Part shown: positions 26,324-40,400 of the stretch, piece after piece
Layout of the letters: the number at the start of each line of letters is the position of its first letter
Position numbering within the stretch: position 1 is the first letter of the stretch
NCBI RefSeq assembly: GCF_050947335.1
Contig: NW_027473697.1
Coordinates: forward strand, 109,170-173,169
Reading direction: 5' to 3'
Source of the DNA: Megachile rotundata
Taxonomy: Eukaryota > Arthropoda > Insecta > Hymenoptera > Megachilidae
DNA length: 64,000 bases
The notes under the pieces: generated by a model
The model's database searches: none
What the model was told of the DNA's origin: nothing
The model's input: only the letters and a program-made list of their open reading frames with translations
Program-made: the position numbers and the translations under genes

Positions 26324-27060
26324 GACTAATAATATGAGTTAGATTGATAATAATAAGAGTAATAAGTATAGTAATGGTCGTCCTATCGATCGTATAAGCA
26401 TAATGTGGCTAAAGAATTGAGTTAGATTGACAATAATAAGAGTAATAAGTATAGTAATTGTCGTTCCATCGATCATATCTGCATAACATGGTTAATAATA
26501 TGAATTAGATTGATAATAGTGAGTGTAATATGTATAGTAATTGTCAATCTATTGATCATATATGCATAATATGGCCAATAATATGAATTAAATTGATAAT
26601 AATAAGAGTAGTGAGTATAGTAATTGTCGTTCTATCGATCATATAAGCATAATATGGCTAATAATATGAGTTAGATTGATAATAATAAGAGTAATAAGTA
26701 TAGTAATTGTCGTCCTATCGATCATATAAGCATAATATGGCTAAAGATATGATTTAGATTGATAATAATAAGAGTAATAAGTATAGTAATTGTCGTTCTA
26801 TCGATCATATCTGCATAATATGACTAATAATATGAGTTAGATTGATAATAATAAGAGTAATAAGTATAGTAATTGTCGTCCTATCGATCATATAAGCATA
26901 ATATGGCTAAAGATATGAGTTAGATTGATAATAATAAGAGTAATACGTATAGTAATTGTCGTACTATCGATCATATCTGCATAACATGGTTAATAATATG
27001 AGTCAGATTGATAATAGTGAGTGTAATATGTATAGTAATTGTCCATCTATCGATCATATA
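25567..27060 (+). repeat. Perfect-register tandem duplication of 9 monomers (747 bp)
   Basis: Copy one is 25567-26313 and copy two 26314-27060, offset 747 bp (9 x 83). Each contains the full cassette: ATGGTCGTCC, CGATCG junction, GTGGCTAAAGAATTG, GACAATAATAAG, GTTCCATCG, type B, CTATTGATC, gaattaaattg, gtagtgag, a GTCC/C pair, and a T-B dimer with gagtcag. I noticed no differences inside the pair; just beyond it the second copy has the private AAGCAAAATATGG at 27062. This is among the youngest events in the window. Confidence 0.88.
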
Positions 27061-27284
27061 AGCAAAATATGGCTAATAATATGAGTTAGATTGATAATAA
27101 TATAAGTAATGAGTATAGTAATTGTCGTTCTATCGATCATATGAGCATAATATGACTAATAATATGAGTTAGATTGATAATAATAAGAGTAATAAGTATA
27201 GTAATGGTCGTCCTATCGATCATATGAGCATAATATGACTAATAATATGAGTTAGATTGATAATAATAAGAGTAATAAGTATAG

Positions 27285-29103
27285 TAATTGTCGTTCTATC
27301 GATCATATCTGCATAATATGGTTAATAATATGAGTTAGATTGATAATAATAAGAGTAATAAGTATAGTAATTGTCGTTCTATCGATCATATCTGCATAAC
27401 ATGGTTAATAATATGAGTTAGATTGATAATAGTGAGTGTAATATGTATAGTAATTGTCAATCTATCGATCATATAAGCATAATATGGCTAATAATATGAG
27501 TTAGATTGATAATAATAAGAGTAATGAGTATAGTAATTGTCGTTCTATCGATCATATGAGCATAATATGACTAATAATATGAGATAGATTGATAATAATA
27601 AGAGCAATAAGTATAGTAATTGTCGTCCTATCGATCATATAAGCATAATATGGCTAAAGATATGAGTTATATTGATAATAATAAGAGTAATAAGTATAGT
27701 AATTGTCGTCCTATCGATCATATAAGCATAATATGGCTAAAGATATGAGTTAGATTGATAATAATAAGAGTAATAAGTATAGTAATTGTCGTTCTATCGA
27801 TCATATCTGCATAATATGACTAATAATATGAGTTAGATTGATAATAATAAGAGTAATAAGTATAGTAATTGTCGTCCTATCGATCATATCTGCATAATGT
27901 GGCTAATAATATGAGTTAGATTGATAATAGTAAGAGTAATAAGTATAGTAATTGTCGCTCTATCGATCATATCTGCATAATATGGTTAATAATATGAGTT
28001 AGACTGAGAATAGTAAGTGTAATATGTGTAGTAATTGTCGTTCTATCGATCGTATAAGCATAATATGGCTAATAATATGAGTTAGATTGATAATAATAAG
28101 AGTAATAAGTATAGTACTTGTCGTTCTATCGATCATATCTGCATAATATGGTTAATAATATGAGTTAGATTGATAATAATAAGAGTAATAAGTATAGTAA
28201 TTGTCGTTCTATCGATCATATCTGCATAACATGGTTAATAATATGAGTTAGATTGATAATAGTGAGTGTAATATGTATAGTAATTGTCAATCTATCGATC
28301 ATATAAGCATAATATGGCTAATAATATGAGTTAGATTGATAATAATAAGAGTAATGAGTATAGTAATTGTCGTTCTATCGATCATATGAGCATAATATGA
28401 CTAATAATATGAGATAGATTGATAATAATAAGAGCAATAAGTATAGTAATTGTCGTCCTATCGATCATATAAGCATAATATGGCTAAAGATATGAGTTAT
28501 ATTGATAATAATAAGAGTAATAAGTATAGTAATTGTCGTCCTATCGATCATATAAGCATAATATGGCTAAAGATATGAGTTAGATTGATAATAATAAGAG
28601 TAATAAGTATAGTAATTGTCGTTCTATCGATCATATCTGCATAATATGACTAATAATATGAGTTAGATTGATAATAATAAGAGTAATAAGTATAGTAATT
28701 GTCGTCCTATCGATCATATCTGCATAATGTGGCTAATAATATGAGTTAGATTGATAATAGTAAGAGTAATAAGTATAGTAATTGTCGCTCTATCGATCAT
28801 ATCTGCATAATATGGTTAATAATATGAGTTAGACTGAGAATAGTAAGTGTAATATGTGTAGTAATTGTCGTTCTATCGATCGTATAAGCATAATATGGCT
28901 AATAATATGAGTTAGATTGATAATAATAAGAGTAATAAGTATAGTACTTGTCGTTCTATCGATCATATCTGCATAATATGGTTAATAATATGAGTTAGAT
29001 TGATAATAATAAGAGTAATAAGTATAGTAATTGTCGTTCTATCGATCATATCTGCATAACATGGTTAATAATATGAGTTAGATTGATAATAGTGAGTGTA
29101 ATA
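27285..29103 (+). repeat. Tandem duplication of 10 monomers (830 bp)
   Basis: Bases 27285-28273 match 28115-29103 with an offset of 830 bp (10 x 83), and I noticed no mismatches. Markers are ATGAGATAGATTG with agagcaat (27604 and 28434), a type F unit (28002 and 28832) and GTACTTG (28114 and 28944). It is nested at the left end of the 2490 bp higher-order repeat, whose other copies have only one such segment, so it arose after or during that amplification. Confidence 0.88.
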
Positions 29104-32100
29104 AGTATAGTAATTGTCGTTCTATCGATCATATAAGCATAATATGGCTAATAATATGAGTTAGATTGATAATAATAAGAGTAATAAGTATAGTAATTGT
29201 CGTACTATCGATCATATCTGCATAACATGGTTAATAATATGAGTTAGATTGATAATAGTGAGTGAAATATGTATAGTAATTGTCAATCTATCGATCATAT
29301 AAGCATAATATGGCTAATAATATGAGTTAGATTGATAGTAATAAGAGTAATGAGTATAGTAATTGTCGTTCTATCGATCATATAAGCATAATATGGCTAA
29401 TAATATGAGTTAGATTGATAATAATAAGAGTAATAAGTATAGTAATTGTCGTCCTATCGATCATATAAGCATAATATGGCTAAAGATATGATTTAGATTG
29501 ATAATAATAAGAGTAATAAGTATAGTAATTGTCGTTCTATCGATCATATCTGCATAATATGACTAATAATATGAGTTAGATTGATAATAATAAGAGTAAT
29601 AAGTATAGTAATTGTCGTCCTATCGATCATATAAGCATAATATGGCTAAAGATATGAGTTAGATTGATAATAATAAGAGTAATACGTATAGTAATTGTCG
29701 TACTATCGATCATATCTGCATAACATGGTTAATAATATGAGTCAGATTGATAATAGTGAGTGTAATATGTATAGTAATTGTCCATCTATCGATCATATAA
29801 GCATAATATGACTAATAATATGAGTTAGATTGATAATAATAAGAGTAATAAGTATAGTAATGGTCGTCCTATCGATCGTATAAGCATAATGTGGCTAAAG
29901 AATTGAGTTAGATTGACAATAATAAGAGTAATAAGTATAGTAATTGTCGTTCCATCGATCATATCTGCATAACATGGTTAATAATATGAATTAGATTGAT
30001 AATAGTGAGTGTAATATGTATAGTAATTGTCAATCTATTGATCATATATGCATAATATGGCCAATAATATGAATTAAATTGATAATAATAAGAGTAGTGA
30101 GTATAGTAATTGTCGTTCTATCGATCATATAAGCATAATATGGCTAATAATATGAGTTAGATTGATAATAATAAGAGTAATAAGTATAGTAATTGTCGTC
30201 CTATCGATCATATAAGCATAATATGGCTAAAGATATGAGTTAGATTGATAATAATAAGAGTAATACGTATAGTAATTGTCGTACTATCGATCATATCTGC
30301 ATAACATGGTTAATAATATGAGTCAGATTGATAATAGTGAGTGTAATATGTATAGTAATTGTCCATCTATCTATCATATAAGCATAATATGGCTAATAAT
30401 ATGAGTTAGATTGATAATAATATAAGTAATGAGTATAGTAATTGTCGTTCTATCGATCATATGAGCATAATATGACTAATAATATGAGTTAGATTGATAA
30501 TAATAAGAGTAATAAGTATAGTAATGGTCGTCCTATCGATCATATGAGCATAATATGACTAATAATATGAGTTAGATTGATAATAATAAGAGTAATAAGT
30601 ATAGTAATTGTCGTTCTATCGATCATATCTGCATAATATGGTTAATAATATGAGTTAGATTGATAATAATAAGAGTAATAAGTATAGTAATTGTCGTTCT
30701 ATCGATCATATCTGCATAACATGGTTAATAATATGAGTTAGATTGATAATAGTGAGTGTAATATGTATAGTAATTGTCAATCTATCGATCATATAAGCAT
30801 AATATGGCTAATAATATGAGTTAGATTGATAATAATAAGAGTAATGAGTATAGTAATTGTCGTTCTATCGATCATATGAGCATAATATGACTAATAATAT
30901 GAGTTAGATTGATAATAATAAGAGCAATAAGTATAGTAATTGTCGTCCTATCGATCATATAAGCATAATATGGCTAAAGATATGAGTTATATTGATAATA
31001 ATAAGAGTAATAAGTATAGTAATTGTCGTCCTATCGATCATATAAGCATAATATGGCTAAAGATATGAGTTAGATTGATAATAATAAGAGTAATAAGTAT
31101 AGTAATTGTCGTTCTATCGATCATATCTGCATAATATGACTAATAATATGAGTTAGATTGATAATAATAAGAGTAATAAGTATAGTAATTGTCGTCCTAT
31201 CGATCATATCTGCATAATGTGGCTAATAATATGAGTTAGATTGATAATAGTAAGAGTAATAAGTATAGTAATTGTCGCTCTATCGATCATATCTGCATAA
31301 TATGGTTAATAATATGAGTTAGACTGAGAATAGTAAGTGTAATATGTGTAGTAATTGTCGTTCTATCGATCGTATAAGCATAATATGGCTAATAATATGA
31401 GTTAGATTGATAATAATAAGAGTAATAAGTATAGTACTTGTCGTTCTATCGATCATATCTGCATAATATGGTTAATAATATGAGTTAGATTGATAATAAT
31501 AAGAGTAATAAGTATAGTAATTGTCGTTCTATCGATCATATCTGCATAACATGGTTAATAATATGAGTTAGATTGATAATAGTGAGTGTAATAAGTATAG
31601 TAATTGTCGTTCTATCGATCATATAAGCATAATATGGCTAATAATATGAGTTAGATTGATAATAATAAGAGTAATAAGTATAGTAATTGTCGTACTATCG
31701 ATCATATCTGCATAACATGGTTAATAATATGAGTTAGATTGATAATAGTGAGTGAAATATGTATAGTAATTGTCAATCTATCGATCATATAAGCATAATA
31801 TGGCTAATAATATGAGTTAGATTGATAGTAATAAGAGTAATGAGTATAGTAATTGTCGTTCTATCGATCATATAAGCATAATATGGCTAATAATATGAGT
31901 TAGATTGATAATAATAAGAGTAATAAGTATAGTAATTGTCGTCCTATCGATCATATAAGCATAATATGGCTAAAGATATGATTTAGATTGATAATAATAA
32001 GAGTAATAAGTATAGTAATTGTCGTTCTATCGATCATATCTGCATAATATGACTAATAATATGAGTTAGATTGATAATAATAAGAGTAATAAGTATAGTA

Positions 32101-34790
32101 ATTGTCGTCCTATCGATCATATAAGCATAATATGGCTAAAGATATGAGTTAGATTGATAATAATAAGAGTAATACGTATAGTAATTGTCGTACTATCGAT
32201 CATATCTGCATAACATGGTTAATAATATGAGTCAGATTGATAATAGTGAGTGTAATATGTATAGTAATTGTCCATCTATCGATCATATAAGCATAATATG
32301 ACTAATAATATGAGTTAGATTGATAATAATAAGAGTAATAAGTATAGTAATGGTCGTCCTATCGATCGTATAAGCATAATGTGGCTAAAGAATTGAGTTA
32401 GATTGACAATAATAAGAGTAATAAGTATAGTAATTGTCGTTCCATCGATCATATCTGCATAACATGGTTAATAATATGAATTAGATTGATAATAGTGAGT
32501 GTAATATGTATAGTAATTGTCAATCTATTGATCATATATGCATAATATGGCCAATAATATGAATTAAATTGATAATAATAAGAGTAGTGAGTATAGTAAT
32601 TGTCGTTCTATCGATCATATAAGCATAATATGGCTAATAATATGAGTTAGATTGATAATAATAAGAGTAATAAGTATAGTAATTGTCGTCCTATCGATCA
32701 TATAAGCATAATATGGCTAAAGATATGAGTTAGATTGATAATAATAAGAGTAATACGTATAGTAATTGTCGTACTATCGATCATATCTGCATAACATGGT
32801 TAATAATATGAGTCAGATTGATAATAGTGAGTGTAATATGTATAGTAATTGTCCATCTATCTATCATATAAGCATAATATGGCTAATAATATGAGTTAGA
32901 TTGATAATAATATAAGTAATGAGTATAGTAATTGTCGTTCTATCGATCATATGAGCATAATATGACTAATAATATGAGTTAGATTGATAATAATAAGAGT
33001 AATAAGTATAGTAATGGTCGTCCTATCGATCATATGAGCATAATATGACTAATAATATGAGTTAGATTGATAATAATAAGAGTAATAAGTATAGTAATTG
33101 TCGTTCTATCGATCATATCTGCATAATATGGTTAATAATATGAGTTAGATTGATAATAATAAGAGTAATAAGTATAGTAATTGTCGTTCTATCGATCATA
33201 TCTGCATAACATGGTTAATAATATGAGTTAGATTGATAATAGTGAGTGTAATATGTATAGTAATTGTCAATCTATCGATCATATAAGCATAATATGGCTA
33301 ATAATATGAGTTAGATTGATAATAATAAGAGTAATGAGTATAGTAATTGTCGTTCTATCGATCATATGAGCATAATATGACTAATAATATGAGTTAGATT
33401 GATAATAATAAGAGCAATAAGTATAGTAATTGTCGTCCTATCGATCATATAAGCATAATATGGCTAAAGATATGAGTTATATTGATAATAATAAGAGTAA
33501 TAAGTATAGTAATTGTCGTCCTATCGATCATATAAGCATAATATGGCTAAAGATATGAGTTAGATTGATAATAATAAGAGTAATAAGTATAGTAATTGTC
33601 GTTCTATCGATCATATCTGCATAATATGACTAATAATATGAGTTAGATTGATAATAATAAGAGTAATAAGTATAGTAATTGTCGTCCTATCGATCATATC
33701 TGCATAATGTGGCTAATAATATGAGTTAGATTGATAATAGTAAGAGTAATAAGTATAGTAATTGTCGCTCTATCGATCATATCTGCATAATATGGTTAAT
33801 AATATGAGTTAGACTGAGAATAGTAAGTGTAATATGTGTAGTAATTGTCGTTCTATCGATCGTATAAGCATAATATGGCTAATAATATGAGTTAGATTGA
33901 TAATAATAAGAGTAATAAGTATAGTACTTGTCGTTCTATCGATCATATCTGCATAATATGGTTAATAATATGAGTTAGATTGATAATAATAAGAGTAATA
34001 AGTATAGTAATTGTCGTTCTATCGATCATATCTGCATAACATGGTTAATAATATGAGTTAGATTGATAATAGTGAGTGTAATAAGTATAGTAATTGTCGT
34101 TCTATCGATCATATAAGCATAATATGGCTAATAATATGAGTTAGATTGATAATAATAAGAGTAATAAGTATAGTAATTGTCGTACTATCGATCATATCTG
34201 CATAACATGGTTAATAATATGAGTTAGATTGATAATAGTGAGTGAAATATGTATAGTAATTGTCAATCTATCGATCATATAAGCATAATATGGCTAATAA
34301 TATGAGTTAGATTGATAGTAATAAGAGTAGTGAGTATAGTAATTGTCGTTCTATCGATCATATAAGCATAATATGGCTAATAATATGAGTTAGATTGATA
34401 ATAATAAGAGTAATAAGTATAGTAATTGTCGTCCTATCGATCATATAAGCATAATATGGCTAAAGATATGATTTAGATTGATAATAATAAGAGTAATAAG
34501 TATAGTAATTGTCGTTCTATCGATCATATCTGCATAATATGACTAATAATATGAGTTAGATTGATAATAATAAGAGTAATAAGTATAGTAATTGTCGTCC
34601 TATCGATCATATAAGCATAATATGGCTAAAGATATGAGTTAGATTGATAATAATAAGAGTAATACGTATAGTAATTGTCGTACTATCGATCATATCTGCA
34701 TAACATGGTTAATAATATGAGTCAGATTGATAATAGTGAGTGTAATATGTATAGTAATTGTCCATCTATCGATCATATAAGCATAATATG
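28115..34790 (+). repeat. 30-monomer higher-order repeat (2490 bp), about 2.7 copies
   Basis: Copy one is about 28115-30604, copy two 30605-33094, and copy three 33095-34790 (about 20 monomers). Markers 2490 bp apart are GTACTTG (28944, 31434, 33924), AGAGCAAT (28434, 30924, 33414), AAAGAATTG (29897, 32387) and the rare TCTATCTATCATAT (30371, 32861). The only differences noticed are gagatag at 28411 against gagttag at 30901 and agtagtgag near 34327 against agtaatgag. This is the clearest regular higher-order repeat in the window. Confidence 0.88.
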
Positions 34791-37429
34791 GCTAATAATA
34801 TGAGTTAGATTGATAATAATATAAGTAATGAGTATAGTAATTGTCGTTCTATCGATCATATGAGCATAATATGACTAATAATATGAGTTAGATTGATAAT
34901 AATAAGAGTAATAAGTATAGTAATGGTCGTCCTATCGATCATATGAGCATAATATGACTAATAATATGAGTTAGATTGATAATAATAAGAGTAATAAGTA
35001 TAGTAATTGTCGTTCTATCGATCATATCTGCATAATATGACTAATAATATGAGTTAGATTGATAATAATAAGAGTAATAAGTATAGTAATTGTCGTTCTA
35101 TCGATCATATCTGCATAATATGGTTAATAATATGAGTTAGATTGATAATAATAAGAGTAAGAAGTATAGTAATTGTCGTTCTATCGATCATATCTGCATA
35201 ACATGGTTAATAATATGAGTTAGATTGATAATAGTGAGTGTAATATGTATAGTAATTGTCAATCTATCGATCATATAAGCATAATATGACTAATAATATG
35301 AGTTAGATTGATAATAATAAGAGCAATAAGTATAGTAATTGTCGTCCTATCGATCATATAAGCATAATATGGCTAAAGATATGAGTTATATTGATAATAA
35401 TAAGAGTAATAAGTATAGTAATTGTCGTCCTATCGATCATATAAGCATAATATGGCTAAAGATATGAGTTAGATTGATAATAATAAGAGTAATAAGTATA
35501 GTAATTGTCGTTCTATCGATCATATCTGCATAATATGACTAATAATATGAGTTAGATTGATAATAATAAGAGTAATAAGTATAGTAATTGTCGTCCTATC
35601 GATCATATCTGCATAATGTGGCTAATAATATGAGTTAGATTGATAATAGTAAGAGTAATAAGTATAGTAATTGTCGCTCTATCGATCATATCTGCATAAT
35701 ATGGTTAATAATATGAGTTAGACTGAGAATAGTAAGTGTAATATGTGTAGTAATTGTCGTTCTATCGATCGTATAAGCATAATATGGCTAATAATATGAG
35801 TTAGATTGATAATAATAAGAGTAATAAGTATAGTACTTGTCGTTCTATCGATCATATCTGCATAATATGGTTAATAATATGAGTTAGATTGATAATAATA
35901 AGAGTAATAAGTATAGCAATTGTCGTTCTATCGATCATATCTGCATAACATGGTTAATAATATGAGTTAGATTGATAATAGTGAGTGTAATAAGTATAGA
36001 AATTGTCGTTCTATCGATCATATATGCATAATATGGCTAATAATATGAATTAGATTGATAATAATAAGAGTAATACGTATAGTAATTGTCGTACTATCGA
36101 TCATATCTGCGTAACATGGTTAATAATATGAGTTAGATTGATAATAGTGAGTGTAATATGTATAGTAATTGTCAATCTATCGATCATATAAGCATAATAT
36201 GGCTAATAATATGAGTTAGATTGATAATAATAAGAGTAAAGAGTATAGTAATTGTCGTTCTATCGATCATATGAGCATAATATGACTAATAATATGAGAT
36301 AGATTGATAATAATAAGAGTAATAAGTATAGTAATTGTCGTTCTATCGATCATATAAGCATAATATGGCTAATAATATGAGTTAGATTGATAATAATAAG
36401 AGTAATAAGTATAGTAATTGTCGTACTATCGATCATATCTGCATAACATGGTTAATAATATGAGTTAGATTGATAATAGTGAGTGAAATATGTATAGTAA
36501 TTGTCAATCTATCGATCATATAAGCATAATATGGCTAATAATATGAGTTAGATTGATAGTAATAAGAGTAATGAGTATAGTAATTGTCGTTCTATCGAGC
36601 ATATGAGCATAATATGACTAATAATATGAGTTAGATTGATAATAATAAGAGTAATAAGTATAGTAATTGTCGTCCTATCGATCATATAAGCATAATATGG
36701 CTAAAGATATGAGTTAGATTGATAATAATAAGAGTAATAAGTACAGTAATTGTCGTTCTATCGATCATATCTGCATAATATGGTTAATAATATGAGTTAG
36801 ATTGATAATAATAAGAGTAATAAGTATAGTAATTGTCGTTCTATCGATCATATCTGCATAACATGGTTAATAATATGAGTTAGATTGATAATAGTGAGTG
36901 TAATATGTATAGTAATTGTCAATCTATCGATCATATAAGCATAATATGGCTAATAATATGAGTTAAATTGATAATAATAAGAGTAATGAGTATAGTAATT
37001 GTCGTTCTATCGATCATATGAGCATAATATGACTAATAATATGAGTTAGATTGATAATAATAAGAGTAATAAGTATAGTAATGGTCGTCCTATCGATCAT
37101 ACAAGCATAATATGGCTAATAATATGAATTAGATTGATAATAATAAGAGTAATGAGTATAGTAATTGTCGTTCTATCGATCATATGAGCATAATATGGCT
37201 AATAATATGAGTTAGATTGATAATAATAAGAGTAATAAGTATAGTAATTGTCGTTCTATCGACCATATAAGCATAATATGGCTAATAATATGAGTTAGAT
37301 TGATAATAATAAGAGTAATACGTATAGTAATTGTCGTACTATCGATCATATCTGCATAACATGGTTAATAATATGAGTTAGATTGATAATAGTGAGTGTA
37401 ATATGTATAGTAATTGTCCATCTATCGAT

Positions 37430-40400
37430 CATATAAGCATAATATGGCTAATAATATGAGTTACATTGATAATAATAAGAGTAATGAGTATAGTAATTGT
37501 CGTTCTATCGATCATATAAGCACAATATGGCTAATAATATGAGTTAGATTGATAATAATAAGAGTAATAAGTATAGTAATTGTCGCTCTATCGATCATAT
37601 CTGCATAATATGGTCAATAATATGAGTTAGACTGAGAATAGTAAGTGTAATATGTGTAGTAATTGTCGTTCTATCGATCGTATAAGCATAATATGGCTAA
37701 TAATATGAGTTAGATTGATAATAATATGAATGATGGGTATTGTAATTGTCGTTCTATCGATCATATAAGCATAAGGTGGCTAATAGTATGAGTTAGATTG
37801 ATAATAGTGAGTGTAATGAGTATAGTAATTGTCGTTATATCGATCATATAAGCATAATATGGCTAATAATATGAGATAAATTGATAATAATAAGAGTAAT
37901 GAGTATAGTAATTGTCGTTCTATCGATCATATGAGCATAATATGACTAATAATATGAGTCAGATTGATAATAATAAGAGTAATAAGTATAGTAATTGTCG
38001 TCCTATCGATCATATAAGCATAATATGGCTAAAGATATGAGCTAGATTGATAATAATAAGAGTAATAAGTATAGTAATTGTCGTTCTATCGATCATATCT
38101 GCATAATATGGTTAATAATATGAGCTAGATTGATAATAATAAGAGTAATAAGTATAGTAATTGTCGTTCTATCGATCATATCTGCATAACATGGTTAATA
38201 ATATGAGTTAGATTGATAATAGTGAGTGTAATATGTATAGTAATTGTCAATCTATCGATCATATAAGCATAATATGGCTAATAATATGAGTTAAATTGAT
38301 AATAATAAGAGTAATACGTATAGTAATTGTCGTACTATCGATCATATCTGCATAACATGGTTAATAATATGAGTTAGATTGATAATAGTGAGTGTAATAT
38401 GTATAGAAATTGTCCATCTATCGATCATATAAGCATAATATGGCTAATAATATGAGTTAGATTGATAAGAATAAGAGTAATGGGTATAGTAATTGTCGTT
38501 CTATCGATCATATAAGCACAATATGGCTAATAATATGAGTTAGATTGATAATAATAAGAGTAATAAGTATAGTAATTGTCGTTCTATCGATCATATCTGC
38601 ATAATATGGTTAATAATATGAGTTAGATTGATAATAATAAGAGTAATAAGTATAGTAATTGTCGTTCTATCGATCATATCTGCATAATATGGTTAATAAT
38701 ATGAGTTAGACTGAGAATAGTAAGTGTAATATGTGTAGTAATTGTCGTTCTATCGATCGTATAAGCATAATATGGCTAATAATATGAGTTAGATTGATAA
38801 TAATAAGAGTAGTAAGTATAGTAATTGTCGTTCTATCGATCATATCTGCATAATATGGTTAATAATATGAGTTAGATTGATAATAATAAGAGTAATAAGT
38901 ATAGTAATTGTCGTTCTATCGATCATATCTGCATAACATGGTTAATAATATGAGTTAGATTGATAATAGTGAGTGTAATAAGTATAGAAATTGTCGTTCT
39001 ATCGATCAGATATGCATAATATGGCTAATAATATGAATTAGATTGATAATAATAAGAGTAATAAGTATAGTAATTGTCGTTCTATCGATCATATCTGCAT
39101 AATATGGTTAATAATATGAGTTAGATTGATAATAATAAGAGTAATAAGTATAGTAATTGTCGTTCTATCGATCATATCTGCATAATATGGTTAATAATAT
39201 GAGTTAGACTGAGAATAGTAAGTGTAATATGTGTAGTAATTGTCGTTCTATCGATCGTATAAGCATAATATGGCTAATAATATGAGTTAGATTGATAATA
39301 ATAAGAGTAGTAAGTATAGTAATTGTCGTTCTATCGATCATATCTGCATAATATGGTTAATAATATGAGTTAGATTGATAATAATAAGAGTAATAAGTAT
39401 AGGAATTGTCGTTCTATCGATCATATCTGCATAACATGGTTAATAATATGAGTTGGATTGATAATAGTGAGTGTAATAAGTATAGAAATTGTCGTTCTAT
39501 CGATCATATATGCATAATATGGCTAATAATATGAATTAGATTATTAATAATAAGAGTAATACGTATAGTAATTGTCGTACTATCGATCATATCTGCATAA
39601 CATGGTTAATAATATGAGTTAGATTGATAATAGTGAGTGTAATATGTATAGTAATTGTCTATCTATCGGTCATATAAGCATAATATGGCTAATAATATGA
39701 GTTAGATTGATAATAATAAGAGTAATGAGTATAGTAATTGTCGTTCTATCGATCATATAAGCACAATATGGCTAATAATATGAGTTAGATTGATAATAAT
39801 AAGAGTAATAAGTATAGTAATTGTCGTTCTATCGATCATATCTGCATAATATGGTTAATAATATGAGTTAGATTGATAATAATAAGAGTAATAAGTATAG
39901 TAATTGTCGTTCTATCGATCATATCTGCATAACATGGTTAATAATATGAGTTAGATAGATAATAGTGAGTGTAATATGTATAGTAATTGTCAATCTATCG
40001 ATCATATAAGCATAATATGGCTAATAATATGAGTTACATTGATAATAATAAGAGTAATGAGTATAGTAATTGTCGTTCTATCGATCATATGAGCATAATA
40101 TGACTAATAATATGAGATAGATTGATAATAATGAGAGTAATAAGTATAGTAATTGCCGTTCTATCGATCATATAAGCATAATATGGCTAATAATATGAGT
40201 TAGATTGATAATAATAAGAGTAATACGTATAGTAATTGTCGTACTATCGATCATATCTGCATAACATGGTTAATAATATGAGTTAGATTGATAATAGTGA
40301 GTGTAATATGTATAGTAATTGTCCATCTATCGATCATATAAGCATAATATGGCTAATAATATGAGTTACATTGATAATAATAAGAGTAATGAGTATAGTA

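Larger units (their letters stand above)
21013..36033 (+). repeat. 3.4-kb block copied 140 monomers apart (11620 bp)
   Basis: Bases 21013-24413 match 32633-36033, about 41 monomers. Markers are TATAAGTAATGAG (21291/32911 and 23200/34820), GTACTTG (22304/33924 and 24213/35833) and the rare AGTAAGAAG (23537/35157). Differences noticed include CGATCATAT at 21241 against CTATCATAT at 32861, ttgctaat at 22112 against ttgataat, attaataat at 21863, gctaacaat at 22509, tcagtat at 24371 and agtagtgag at 34327. The block itself contains a 23-monomer repeat (1909 bp), which was copied with it. Confidence 0.83.
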
